Assembly: GCA_030765045.1 (NCBI GenBank)
Contig: CM060967.1
Coordinates: 22,419,284 to 22,483,283 of the forward strand
Reading direction: 5' to 3'
DNA from: Tenodera sinensis
Lineage: Eukaryota; Arthropoda; Insecta; Mantodea; Mantidae
DNA length: 64,000 nucleotides
In this document: positions 23,549 to 35,624 of the stretch, piece by piece
Layout: each line of letters starts with the position of its first letter
How positions within the stretch are numbered: position 1 is the stretch's first letter
Translations under genes and position numbers: made by a program
Notes under the pieces: generated by a model
The model's database searches: none
Seen by the model: only the letters and a program-made list of their open reading frames with translations
What the model was told of the DNA's origin: nothing

Positions 23549-23730
23549 ACCTTTCCTTCGTTGTTTAGTAGATTTATGTATATGTATTTGGTTTTTTTTA
23601 AGTAGTATTTCATTTTATATTAAAATTTATCTCTGTCTTTCACCACAATCCATTGTTATTTTATAACGGCGCTGATGATCATGTACTTGAATGCCCTTAA
23701 ACCATCATCATCATCATAATCATCATTATC
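23549..23730 (+). mobile_element. LINE 3' end with TCA-type tail
   Basis: GCGCTGATGATC, TGAATGCCCTTAAACC and then a CAT repeat (23702-23730) form a LINE 3' terminus like those at 2003 and 61761. The sequence before 23660 is probably its 3' UTR. No coding remnant is seen. Confidence 0.5.
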
Positions 23731-24586
23731 CCCATTGCCATCATTTCTATGTTTATGGGTGCCAGATTAACTATATCAAAGTCATTCCTTTGCCAGAACT
23801 TATACTAGCAAGTATTAACAAAATATCTGTGCAAGTTTTAATATAAATTTATTTTAAAATTGGATATTATATCTTGTGTTGTTTATAAAGGTAATATTTA
23901 ACATTGTTAAACTGTTTCATCTTAACTTTTACAGTACTGGCAATAATGATTAATACACGCCTTTAATCAAAAAATTAAAATATAGAACTTATAGAATATG
24001 GAACAGAATGTGTGGATAAATCGCTTAGTAATGCTAGGGTTAATTCACATAGAAGAACATTTGTCTTAGTTCCTTACGGACCCGCATGCAATATTTTCCT
24101 ATTTTATCAAATTTTGGAACACAGGTAGGTGAAAAATGAATATCCATGCGACTGCAGATGCGCACTTTCACTCTCTCAGCGATATCTGGTGATAAAATAG
24201 CTGCTTCCGATCCTGCAAACGTCATTTCGCTCTTAGGCGAGGAAAAAAACATCGGCACCAAAACTCCCTTTCGAATCGCTCTGCTATCAAAATAAAAATA
24301 GATTGGGCTATTAAATCCAGGCTGTTAAGGGCACGCTACCGCTCACAAAGCATGAAGAAGCAAAAACCATCTGGGTAATGTTCGGGGATGCTTTTGCTTA
24401 ATTCTGCGAGTGTCTGTTAAGGACTTTTGATTTTCACACGTCTGTTGTTCTTGAGATGGGAGGTGCTTAGGTGGATGTCCTGAGAATTGCTTTCTGTACT
24501 CGTTCCAGGTCACTAATTCGGGTACTAAATATTCCTTGTGCATTTCGATTTTTAACAGTTGTGAATTTGGTGGGTAATGTGTTTTT
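23731..24586. other. Unassigned DNA, partly downstream of the RTE-like LINE
   Basis: 24040-24261 is open on minus without recognised motif. 24343-24586 may be 3' sequence of the minus-strand LINE that follows, but nothing proves it. Confidence 0.35.
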
Positions 24587-25375
24587 TTACGTCTCTCTTG
24601 AATCGTATGTGTTTGACGAAGCATTCAAGAAAGTCTGCATAGTGATGGAATGAGGGAAAGAGCCATAAACCATTTTATTTATTAGAATTGTTCTTATAGT
24701 TCCGCAAATCCTTTGGAATTTCTGTATTTTTACACTTTTGTCTTCTTTTTGGCAGTACGATATATTGAAACCCAAGTAATTAAAGGATTTTACTTGTTCA
24801 ATAATATTGTTATTTATAACATTGTGCATCTTAAATGATTGTTTCTTCAAAATGTCATTGATTTTGTTTTATACATAAAATGGTTAAATTATATTTCTTG
24901 CCTAGTTTTTCTAAGTTATTGGCAGCTCCTTGGAGATTATCATGTGGTCTGCGAAAATAACCTAGTCACCAGCAAATAAACTTCGTCATTTATCGTATTT
25001 TAAAATTTTAAACCATTGGATCTTGCCGTTGTTTAACATACATATTAAATTCTGCTGGAGATAGCGGAGATCCTTGTGCTACTCCTTGATTCACTTCTTC
25101 CTTGATATTGCACATCGTTACTCCTTTATCAACACTCATGGTTGTTTTGGAATACACACTTTTGTTACCTTTAAAATGTGAATTAGATATCCACTCGGTT
25201 TCATAATGCTCAATAATTTATTTCGATTTACCATATCGAAAGCTTTCTCATAATCAATACTTACTATATGCGTAGGTAAATTATATTCTCTCCTTCTTTC
25301 AATGAAAAATTCAAACATAATGATAAAATTGCGTAAGCTTTGACGGTCGGTGTCACAAAAGAGAAAATTATTATC
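24587..25375 (-). pseudogene. RTE-type LINE reverse transcriptase, decayed
   Basis: Blocks of a reverse transcriptase occur in the right order on the minus strand but in different frames. 25318-25136 has S-I-D-Y-E-K-A-F-D-M-V-N-R, the RT motif A with its Asp. About 25110-25030 has Q-G-S-P-L-S-P-A-E-F-N-M-Y, motif B. About 24985-24930 has F-A-G-D-stop-V-I-F-A-D-H-M, where the F/YADD catalytic box has become FADH with a stop five codons before it. 24850-24587 has F-N-Y-L-G-F-N-I-S, the C-terminal YLG block. The copy is 5'-truncated near 25375 and cannot be active. The block style resembles RTE/BovB-like endonuclease-RT LINEs. Confidence 0.7.
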
Positions 25376-26479
25376 CAGGCTTGCTGGCCGTGGTCTAGTG
25401 GAAAATCTCTTTCACAGGTGTTTCGTTCTATGTTGCGTCGAACATCCTCAGTAGTGTGACCGTAGTACTCTGCTAGTCTCGGCGACGACTGATACGGAGC
25501 CGTTTGAAATAATGTTAAGCCGTGCTTAAAATAGTGTTATTTATCAGCTCCAAGAGTTTGTCGGTCTAATACTGGGACACTCTGTGAATTAAACATATAA
25601 TACCATAATTCAAATTATTGTAGTAAATATTAAGAGAATTAAAAATAAGAATGAGTTTTTCTGATATAAAGAACAGTCGGGTTGAAAAATTCGTCCATAC
25701 TTCCAACATTCAAACTAAAATATAGTCTTGCAATATACATTTTTTTGTGTTGTTGAGAATAATCATCGATGTAATTAAGGTGGTAAAATGGCTGAATTGG
25801 ATGATATAATTATAAATCTAAAGGATTTTTTTCAACGATGTGATTGACTTTAGAGGAAGGTATTGAGACGAATTTTGGGCCAAATTAAATTTCAGAACTT
25901 TCTTAAATAATGAAAACACAAATTAAGAATGTTAATATTAGTAAGCCACAAGGTTTCAATATACTGAAAAAACACAAATAATCTTCCTCATTAAAACAAC
26001 GAAAACGAAGAATACTTTTTGGGGTTAATGGACTTTGAAAGCTTGTATTTATGATACAATAACATTAAATTTTTGGATGGAATAAAAAAGTTACTTTTCG
26101 TTGCTCCTTCATTTAGTTTGCTTGCATGTAAAGATCTGATTGTACCAATATATAGCACAATACTAAAACATATATGTGATTCTTTTTCCCGTCAATAAAG
26201 AAGGTCGTTTGAATGTACCAAATCAGACATTTTTTTCTTCTTTTCTTTCGGGTTCCCTTTGCCGCTACACGCTTCCGTGAACAGCCTACAGTGATTTCGG
26301 CCGTCGTATTCTATCCCCTGGGATTTCGGAATTGCTCCTTTTCCTGCGTCAGGATACCTCAATTTGTAGTACCTCCTTCGATACTCATTTCATTTATCAA
26401 TCACTCTAACAGTCAACTGTAACACTGGTGGATAGACCCAGTGAAGCTTACGGAAAATTACAGTAAAGTTTCTAAAATT
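25376..26479. other. Unassigned AT-rich DNA
   Basis: A stretch at 25385-25402 resembles a tRNA A box but no B box follows. A 69-codon plus frame at 26213-26422 has no motif. Nothing else is seen. Confidence 0.4.
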
Positions 26480-26591
26480 ATTTTTCTCTACCGCGTATAG
26501 TAAGTAGAGGAAGTATTATACTCCACCCAAAAAGTATGTTTTCAGGCCTCCTGAATTAAAAATAGAAAAAGATATGTGTGTGCCTGCGTGC

Positions 26592-26669
<78 letters not shown>

Positions 26670-27122
26670 CATAACTTAAAAACGAAATTTTAATTAAAAA
26701 CCAAATTTGGTATTTAAGTTTAATGGCTTTCAAGGATGCGAAAACAAGAATATATACAACATTCCTTCACCCTAAGCTACCCTTTACATGGAAACATTTA
26801 ACGAAAATTTCGATTTTCTCCAAAATGGCTCTAACGATTTTGATTAAAACGCCATACATCTAAAACATCTTAAGACAAGTTAAATATATATTTTGAATTT
26901 TCTAGCTATATCCCATGTAGTCTTGTTTACTCTGGATGACTTTTGCATAAGTGCTAAATCATAAGAAATACACCAAATCTTACTGCACAAAAACTGTAGA
27001 TGGAAATAATAAGATAATTTGCACAAATGTTCATCTCAACTAAGACGAAAAATATATAATAGGAATAAGAGTTTGAAAGAATGATTAGTAAAGTCACGTG
27101 GGTGCAACACATCAGATTTTTA
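26480..27122 (+). mobile_element. HINE-like element, copy 10
   Basis: Forward copy with the variant start TTTCTCTACCGCGTATAGTA, a (TG)n tract of about 70 bp (26591-26668), and about 200 bp deleted in the 3' half. It ends GTCACGTGGGTGCAACACAT then CAGATTTTT. Confidence 0.75.
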
Positions 27123-27799
27123 AAAAATGTTACTCTTAGCCTACATAATTTTCTATAACTTTTCAACATACTCGTAGTTTTCAATTGTTTATTAATAAGT
27201 AATAGTAAACAAATTTTTTCTTAAGACCAAAATGAACAATAAAAAGACAGAGTCTTCCCCTTGGGACAGTACCCTTGGGAACCTAATTTTATTTCGACAT
27301 AAAAGTCTCTTTCGTTAGCTTCTCTCCCTGCAGTTCATCTGCATGCATCTGTTTTGATTAAATGTGAATATTTAACAACCTGTAGACGATGTTTACATGA
27401 AGCGCATTCTCTGTTCTTCCTTTATTTTGACGTAATTTTTATTATTTAACATGCAACATAAAATAAGCAAATGACAATTATTATTATTGCATACATTGTG
27501 AGTGTCGAGGTGCAGTTTTGTTGTTGCAGATAACTTTATTTTTGGCGTTCCGAATTTTTCCAGGTCATAGTTATGCGCAGTAAGGTTAGTGAATGAACGC
27601 TTAAGTAATCTAAGTTTTCAAAGCCCTTGAATGCGTACATTGTACGAACAAGGAAAAGTGTTTTATGTGCCACCTTCATATGACTTTCTCTACCCGTATA
27701 GAGGAATCAGCGAACTTACTAAGAATTCCCTGCGCTGTGATGATATCTAAATATTCAATAATACGTTCTTAGATAGACATGCGAAATACTAAACTGCAC
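27123..27799. other. Unassigned DNA with an isolated HINE end
   Basis: At 27663-27700 CACCTTCATATGACTTTCTC then TACCCGTATAG resembles an isolated reversed HINE terminus. The remainder is unrecognised AT-rich sequence. Confidence 0.35.
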
Positions 27800-28044
<245 letters not shown>

Positions 28045-28214
28045 AAGGCTACGAGCAGGTAGAACAGTTGAGTAGCGGATCACAAAGGAGTGTAGATTGG
28101 CTAAAACGGGTTTGTGCTTCAGTTTAGAAGAGAATAAAGTGACATAAAAAGTAATTTTACCTTCTTGTCCTTTTTTTACACTGGTCTTAGAAGAGGTGTT
28201 TCTCAGACTGCCAA

Positions 28215-28378
28215 CATTACTACAATATCTTTAACATGTGGTAGCTTAAACAAAATCATTGAAGCCATTGTTAAGAAAATCAACATTTTGTAATATTTCT
28301 TCATCTGATTGGTAGTTTGGGATGCGGAATTTCTTAGGTTCTTCCTGTCCCATCCATGGAAGATGCTGAACTAGCAAC
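28215..28378 (-). mobile_element. Old HINE middle fragment
   Basis: Reversed and diverged. AAAATCATTGAAGCCATTG and AAGAAAATCAACATTTTG match the conserved AATCGTTAGAGCCATTTTC block of better copies. Confidence 0.5.
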
Positions 28379-28379
28379 G

Positions 28380-28537
28380 GTTGTGACAATTTAACATTTG
28401 TTTTGGTATCTTTATGCAGAAGTATGCAACCCTTTAGCTATCTTTGTCCAGAGTAAAATAAAATTCCTGCGCACGCGCTAAATTCTTCCATAGATGATTC
28501 ATATTGATCGATTGGTAGAGTTGGACCAGATAGTTGG
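28380..28537 (+). mobile_element. Relic of the SETMAR-type transposon (second copy)
   Basis: TGTGACAATTTAACATTTG, AGTATGCAACCCTTTAGC, and GATTGGTAGAGTTGGACCAG occur in the same order as in the TIR element at 37866-38564. The last words match the W-I-G-R-D-G-P codons there. The copy ends at the (ATT)n array. Confidence 0.6.
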
Positions 28538-28674
<137 letters not shown>

Positions 28675-28699
28675 GAAGACTCATATTTTAAATATGAGT

Positions 28700-29227
28700 A
28701 GTTGTAACGTATGAAGGAAGTCGAAAGAATGTGAAACTGCAGATTTTTAAATGAACTTTAGTGCGTAACGTTGAACAATGGTATTAGGAGTGAGTAAGAC
28801 AGTGTAATGAACAGAGTGACAAACGGAGGATAGGATAGGCGTTACATACAAGCAGTTAATCACATGCACAGCCTCCCTCCCGCGTTTAAGTAACACAATT
28901 AATAATACATGCTACACTGCGCGCAGCAACCCCTGCAGTAAGCTGCCATTGCATGCATTGTTGCAACACACTCATGACGAAACAAACGAAACAGTTGAAA
29001 TCTACCATGTGTTGCAGCAGACACTGACTGTAGAACATGCCTTTTCATTTATATCCATACACCTTCTGTTTTAACTTAGTTTATTACACTTTTACACTTG
29101 TAAGGGAATATAGATTAAGGTGTTAGTATCCTATTTACAGATCAATGAAACATTTTAAGCAACCTCAAGCATTTATTTGAGGAAACTTTTTTTTTTTTTT
29201 CTTTTTGCGTTCGTGTGAGCGAACTAA
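28700..29227. other. Unassigned DNA
   Basis: No coding or repeat family recognised apart from a T-run at 29190-29202. Confidence 0.4.
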
Positions 29228-29943
29228 AGAAATCTGACGTGTTGACTCTCTCTACTCTTGTACAAAATATTCTTAAAGACTTTATTCCTCTCTCTTCTTC
29301 ATATTAATCCAGATAAACATTTGCAGAAATTATCTTATAGCTAATTTCCTTCTAGGTGCAAGGGCAATATGGGAATACAGTAGGCTCTGAGCGCAGTCAT
29401 ATATCTTAAAAGCTAGCCGCTATACGATGACCATTTGAGAAAATTTAGGCAAATAACAAAGGATATCTCGGAAATCGCTCAATCTGCAAAACAAATTGCA
29501 TTAAATAAACTGTCTTAAGAATATATGTATTTTTTGTGTGGAAAAAGTTTTTGTATCTCTTATGGGCCACCAGGTAATGAATTCTGAGGATATTGCTAGA
29601 CAATTCAGGACATACATTTCATTTATCATAAAATATCAACATTTGGTGTTTTAATCAAAATCTTTAGAGCTATTTTTAAAAGATCAAAGCTTTAGAAAAA
29701 AATAGTGTTCTATATGAAAGGTTGCCTGGGGTGGGGTATTTTCTTGAAAATCCTTGTGTCGCATACTTGAAACACACTAAACTTAAATACCAGCTTTGGT
29801 TTATAACTGACTTTTCGTTTTTAAGTTATGTTAAGACACACTCAAGGGGCGGGGCTCAAAACATGTATTTCCGGTGAAATCTCGACATCGAATTTTGGGT
29901 GGAATACCATAATTCCTCAACTCATACGTAGCAGAGCAAATTA
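29228..29943 (-). mobile_element. HINE-like element, copy 11
   Basis: Diverged reversed copy. The hairpin end is shortened to ATCTGACGTGTTGACTCTCT and the microsatellite is almost absent (ACACACTCAAGG). The 5' block TTTCCGGTGAAATCTCGACA is intact. Confidence 0.7.
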
Positions 29944-30287
29944 TAGAATTAAATGAGGTGCTGGAAACAGCGTTTGAACAGAATGAAACAAAATAGAATT
30001 CCAAATCCGGAATATAGTTACCAAGCGCAAGGACAAAGGAAACCGTGGGAACAGGAATTTCGTTTTACTGAAAACGACGCACTGCGGCAGCACCTTGTAT
30101 GCCAGAAGGTGCAGAATTCGACGAAGAAATAGAAGGAACACCGTTGTTACACAATATTTCATTCACCCGTGACAGCAGCTTGCCCCTGTGTCGAGCTGTA
30201 TTACATAGTGCAGACCCCTTCAGCCGTGAGCATGCCGTGCCCACTGACATGGAAACAAACAGCTATTCAAATAATCCAGAATATGCA
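29944..30287. other. Unassigned spacer
   Basis: Short frames on both strands (about 60-70 codons), no motif. Confidence 0.4.
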
Positions 30288-30405
30288 TTTTCTATCTAAA
30301 TATATAAAAATATGGTGTTTTGATAAAAATCGTGTCATTTTTAAAAATCTTCAACGCGTGATTGGAAGATAATGAAGCTCAATACCAGCTTTGGTATTTA
30401 TCCAA
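30288..30405 (-). mobile_element. Possible HINE middle scrap
   Basis: ATATGGTGTTTTGATAAAAA then AATACCAGCTTTGGTATTTA match reversed HINE blocks with a deletion between them. Confidence 0.35.
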
Positions 30406-31135
30406 ATGCTCAAAGGGTGATGGAGGGAGGAGAGACAGGAGAAAAAGGGTGCGATAGCTAGGAGAGAGAGGGAAATAGGCAATGAATAATCTCTGCAGTG
30501 CAATAAATCTACGGCGTTATCTTTGGCTTCTGTGTTGCAAATACAACATTGAGGATCGTGTTCTATCAGGAAAATTCAAAGGATGATCTGTTGCAAGAAT
30601 CGCATACAGTAATTCGAATTCACAGTTAAATCTTAGCATCTCTGCAGACTGACATGTTGAAATCGCTTGCCTCGTGTGATGAATCGCAGACGTATTGATG
30701 GAAACACTGGAGCAAAGCAAAAAGAGGGGAAGTTGCACTGGCTTTCCTTGTGACATGATCGAGGGACTATTAATCAGTAACGGAACGCAGATGCCCTGTA
30801 TTTACTGGAGCCTCTCACAAGATCACATGCACCGAAAGACTGCGACACCGTATACCTGCTTGCTTCACTGACTCCTGCATTTACGTTACACTGCGACCCC
30901 TGTATCTAGTTCATATACCTGGCCTCGGGTTACCAGAGATTTATTCGTAAAACGTTTAAGCTTAGTTGCACCTCTTTGGAATCGTTTAAAAGCTACGAGC
31001 ATTACTAATACTTAAACAAACAGTTAGTTAAATGTATTAGGATAGTCTAAAGAACTAAAAATAAAATAAATAAATGAACCAGCAGGAGGACACTAAGCAA
31101 AAGCACTATTGAACAACCACAAATACCACAGGAAG
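30406..31135. other. Unassigned DNA
   Basis: Purine-rich stretch at 30410-30480. The final 52 bp (31085-31136) are shared with 35566-35622. Confidence 0.4.
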
Positions 31136-31766
31136 AAAAATCTGATGTGTTACTTTCTCTACTTTTGTACTAAACATTCTATTCCTATATCTTCTTCGTG
31201 TTAGTTGAGATAAATATTTGCAGAAATTATCTGATTGCTTATGTCCTAAGTAGGAGGAGAGTATGAGAATACAGTAGGCTTTGAGCGATAGTCAAACCTT
31301 TTGAAGTTTGGAGATTCCGTTCTCTTTGCACGGTTAACATATCAAAATGAATAACAATGTTCCATTTGACGAAAGTTTGAAGTTTTCCAAAACTGATACA
31401 AAACTAACAACGCTCCAAAGTGGTTCACTCTTAAAAAAAAAAGTTTTGTATAGGAAAAATTTGTCTGTCTTACGGTTTACGCTTAATCCAAAAGTCATCT
31501 AGAGTAAACAGGACTATATAGGCTATGGCGAAAAAATTCAAAATATACGTTTCATTTGTCATAAAAATACTTTAAACATATGGAATTTTAATGATAAGCG
31601 TTAGAGCCATTTTCAAGAAAATCAAAATTTTCCGTACAAAGGGTAGTCTAGGGTGGAGAAATTTTCTTCAAAATCTTCATGTCGGATCCTTACAAGATTT
31701 TTAACTTAAATAATAACGTTGGCTTTAAACCGACTTTTTGTTTTTGAGTTATGCTGTCCACAGACT

Positions 31767-31858
<92 letters not shown>

Positions 31859-31970
31859 GATCTTTGTCTGACAATACATTTTTTTGGCTGCAGGGGTTAT
31901 CAAAATATATTTCCGGTGAAATCTCGACATCGAATTTTTGGGTGGAGTACACTACTTACTCTACTTACTC
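31136..31970 (-). mobile_element. HINE-like element, copy 12
   Basis: Reversed copy with a pure (CA)n of about 89 bp (31768-31856) in the microsatellite slot. The hairpin end has lost its loop: TGATGTGTT runs straight into ACTTTCTCTAC. Confidence 0.77.
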
Positions 31971-32989
31971 TACTCCATCCCGAGAGATTAGAGATGCCCT
32001 GTGTTCGTGTGGACCATTCGTAGACGATGCTGCTTGGCATATTTCATTTGCCCACTGCGCGCAGTCAAAGGTGACAGACAAAACTATGATACCTAAGGAG
32101 TCGAAGATAAACATCACATAATACATAGCACTTATAAATTAGATCGCGTTACCTAAAGAAATCAAGTAGAGAATAAAACAGTAACTTCTACATTTATCAA
32201 GCAAGCGCGAGGAAAATTTCGTTTATTAGGAAGAACAGAACCGCTCCATTTTATTTCCTTGTTCTACCGTTTAAATATTTGAAGAATTAGCGAAAGAAGA
32301 CAGAAATGCGAAACTGTTACCTATTCATGTTTAACAAACAGAGAAGTAGCAAGAAACAATGGCTAACAGTTGATAAAAGGAATCGAGTCATCAACATTAC
32401 GAATTCAGGGTGCTCTACAGTAAATAAATGAAAACAGTTATTCCGAAAGGAGCGTAAAAAGAAAGAGAAGGAAAAAAACTAGAATTCCTGAGAGAAATAA
32501 CTTTCCTTGGTCTGCAGAACTCCCCAAGTTCTTATATATGATATTCTCTGACTTATTTTGAGCACCTTTCGTGAATGAGGAACGTGTTTTGTAAAATAAG
32601 TAGTTTATTCACCAAAAGCAAATGTATACACTGTTGAGAATTCACTCACAAAATATGTGTCTAATTTACATTCGATTTTCTCTATCTGCTTTACGCTAAC
32701 TATATAATAATTTATAGAAACACGTTCATTACATATTTATTTGTATTTGTTAGGGAAAAATAGTAGACAAAGAATTTGAAATATTTATAGCTTACCAATA
32801 TGTGCTGACTTTGAAATTTTAATGTTACCACAAAGATCAAACGAATAGTGAGTTGGGACTTAAAAGGTACAAATTATTTGAAAACTCAAGCCAATAACAA
32901 TGAACATACCGGAATATTTATAGTTGCAAGCCTTCTTTTAGCAAGGATTGTAAAAACTGTTTCATGTGTCTCTTATTCTTAAACTAAGG
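31971..32989. other. Unassigned AT-rich DNA
   Basis: Nothing recognised. Starts with a short GC-richer 100 bp. Confidence 0.4.
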
Positions 32990-33145
32990 CATTCAATCCA
33001 ATTTTACTAGTCGTGACACATCTTAGAGTTTGAATTAAAATCCTTAATTCACCTTAAAATAATAATGAAAGTGCATAACGGGGGGCTTTAAGTGGGAAAA
33101 TTTTCCTGAAAATCTTTGTGTCGCATTCTTAGAAGGTTTATTGTC
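32990..33145 (-). mobile_element. Possible old HINE fragment
   Basis: GGAAAATTTTCCTGAAAATC then TTTGTGTCGCATTC matches the reversed block upstream of the microsatellite. The flanking match is poor. Confidence 0.3.
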
Positions 33146-34159
33146 CCCCAAAATGTTTGCACAAATGCTAAATTCTCTTCTACTGGCGTTAATACAGTCT
33201 ACAGTCTTTCGTGATATTAAATCTCACAACTACTTTCTTCTCGTAGCCTTGAATCACTCCTTTCACGCGCTCCACAGTCCTGTATACCGGCGATGACGTA
33301 CTCAGCTGGTTCTCGAATGCCTACAAACAAGCCGGTCGACGGAAACTTCTCGAATGACCTGGAGAAACCATTTTTAACTTCCCGCGCTCATCGTGGTCAC
33401 GTGTTTGCTAGCGTGAGTGGTGTGAGGAAGCTTGACTGTGGGCGCCTTTGATCGCGCCGCACCTGGTATACGGTGTGAAGTAGCCTAGCCCCGACCGTCA
33501 CTTGTTTTGCACCGCGGCCTGCATCAGAATATTCATGATGTACTTTGTGAAGCGAACACACCTAAAATTTAACTCTTATGTTCGTGATGATACTAACACA
33601 TACACTCTGTTGAAAGTGTGGAGTCCCAAATTAAGATCGTCCTATACAGAGTAATATTCCCGTACGCGTAGCAGAACACAAAACTGAGCATACATACGCA
33701 TAATTTCGTCAAGTCTCTTTGGTATATGTTCCACAGGCATGCCATGTGAGTACTTTGCTACGAATGGAATTTCACAGTCAGTAACCTCCAGAAGGCACCA
33801 AAGAAACTCCTCTGAATAACAAGAAATTCCTCTATCTGCTGCTATGGCTTTCATGTGTGTATTATAGTTAGAGTATGGCGGTACAAAATAAACTTGACTG
33901 TATGTTTATAGTCACAGCGTTTCCAGATGTGTACGTCAAAAAGTGCTTAAAATATTGCATCCCCAAAACTGCAATGGTAACACGATAAAGTATTCCTGAA
34001 ATTGAAACTTTTTTTTTTTTTTGCATGTGTTAAACATTGCTCAGATATTTTGTAAATAGTAGTAGTGACAAAGAATTCCCCTCAGTAATTTGTATTCTGA
34101 AATAAGGCTTGGTAATCTAAGGTTAAGTCAGAATCTTAAACACTAATGCAAGGATTTTC
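33146..34159. other. Unassigned DNA with GC-rich island
   Basis: 33270-33540 is clearly GC-richer (CpG-containing) than its surroundings. A 70-codon minus frame (33854-33642) follows, with plausible protein-like composition but no recognised domain. It could be an LTR, promoter or exon remnant, and no gene is called. Confidence 0.35.
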
Positions 34160-34765
34160 GGTATCGAGTGTTCACCGAAAATAGGTGACTTCTGGAGTAC
34201 AAAAAAACCCTCTTTAGAAAAACTCCGATGTGTGCGTGCGTGTGTAAAGCATAGCTCAAACTAAAAGTCCGTTAAATACCAAATTTGGTACGCCAAGCCT
34301 TTTCCAGGATTACGTCACAAAGATTTTAAAGAAAATTCACCTTCCCATAGTATCCTATACAGGCAGCATCTTTCAAACATTTTGATCTCAAAAATTGTTC
34401 TGACGATTTTGGTTAAAACACCGATGTTTAAGATATTTTTGTAACAAATGAAATGTATGTAGAATGTTCTGGGAAAGTTTTCGAAATTCCTCTTCATTCA
34501 GCATAACTGATAAACCGTAAGAGATAGCAAAAAATCTAATTGCACATAAAATGTAGATCTCTTCAAAACTGACACTTTTGGTGAAATATTTTCGCAATAA
34601 TCGTTATTTGTTTTAATTGCACAATAATTGTCTAATAGAAAGTCGTTACTCGTTTATTTGTAAGCCTTAAAGATACAAACAATAAAATTTCAACGCCATC
34701 ACAGAGTAACCAGCTCTTAAAACATTTAACTATAGCTTAAGCATATTGCATTCTTTCTTGCTTAG
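34160..34765 (+). mobile_element. HINE-like element, copy 13 (diverged)
   Basis: Forward copy recognisable by GAAAAACTCCGATGTGTGC, AGCATAGCTCAAACTAAAAG and GATAAACCGTAAGAGATAGC. Both termini are lost. Confidence 0.6.
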
Positions 34766-34826
34766 TAGTGTGCGTCTTTCTTTACCTGTTTCCCCCCCCC
34801 CCCTCTTATGTAGGACTTACACCCCC

Positions 34827-34839
34827 TAGGACATACAAG
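34827..34839 (+). repeat. Target-site duplication, left copy
   Basis: TAGGACATACAAG, repeated exactly at 35065-35077 on the far side of the SINE. Confidence 0.85.
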
Positions 34840-35064
34840 TCGGTCTGGGTGGCTCAGTTGGTTAGACGCTGGCCTACGGCCGCGGGTTCAAATCCGGCCC
34901 AGGCCCAGGCCGATGGTTTTTAAGTATGCTTAAAAGCGACAGCTCCATGTCAGTAGATTTATTGGCATGTAAAAGAACTCCTGCGGGACGAAATTCCGGC
35001 ACACCGGCGACGCTGTGATCCTGGCAATTGACAGCGTTGTTAAACAACAAAATAAATTTTAAAT
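34840..35064 (+). mobile_element. tRNA-derived SINE, complete, 225 bp
   Basis: The pol III promoter boxes are GTGGCTCAGTTGG (A) and GGTTCAAATCC (B) in a tRNA-like head (34840-34910). A body follows with the words TGTAAAAGAACTCC, GACGAAATTCCGGCAC and TTGACAGCGTTGTTAAA. The 3' end is AATAAATTTTAAA. An exact 13-bp duplication flanks it, so the boundaries are firm. This is a recent or well-preserved insertion mobilised by a LINE partner. The tail is not poly(A). I recall similar bodies from polyneopteran insects but cannot confirm that here. Confidence 0.85.
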
Positions 35065-35077
35065 TAGGACATACAAG
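35065..35077 (+). repeat. Target-site duplication, right copy
   Basis: Exact TAGGACATACAAG. Confidence 0.85.
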
Positions 35078-35087
35078 CCAGTGCCTA

Positions 35088-35272
35088 GGGTCAGACGCTT
35101 GTCGGGAGCACAGGAACCTATGGACCTGACAGAGTGAAGACCTGGAAGCAGGTGGTCAGCCAGGCACCGGGTATGATACTGAGGAAGAGGATGATATGAA
35201 CTGCAGGCGAAATGGATGATTGCAAAGGTGATAATGGAGCAATTGGTGGAATGAATTGTCACACCAAAGTTC
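35088..35272 (-). mobile_element. SINE body, 5'-truncated (family of 57745-58030)
   Basis: AGAGTGAAGACCTGGAAGC, GGTCAGCCAGGCACC, GAGGATGATATGAA and GGCGAAATGGATGATTG match the SINE at 57745-58030 in order. The tRNA-like head is missing. Confidence 0.65.
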
Positions 35273-35348
35273 ACACCAAACACTTAATGTTAACAGCCTT
35301 CCCTTACCAGTTTAGACATTACACTGATTATTGATTTATTATTTTAAG

Positions 35349-35385
35349 TACCTGGGCGACCGAGCTTCGCTCGGCGTTTTTCGCC
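35349..35385. other. Short GC hairpin
   Basis: ACCGAGCTTCGCTCGG folds into a six-base-pair stem with a TTC loop in otherwise AT-rich DNA. It may mark the start of the repetitive unit that runs to 37.4 kb. Confidence 0.5.
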
Positions 35386-35624
35386 TCTGTTTTCATATTT
35401 GTTTCCTCTGCCGCATTCCCGAATTAATTTCATTTCCCATTATGTCCATCTTGGCTAACATTTATTTCATAAACTGTTCCATATCGTGCTTTTCGTCGCA
35501 CTCCTGACACCAATTGTGATTACTTTACTTTTTTAACTATTTCTTTATTTTTTATTAAAACACCTGAGTGACACTAAGGAAAAGCAATCTTGAAGAATAA
35601 CAAATACTACAGGAAGAAAGGCTG

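Noticed and set aside
25385..25402. SINE head (GGCCGTGGTCTAGTGG)
   Set aside because: No B box at the expected distance.
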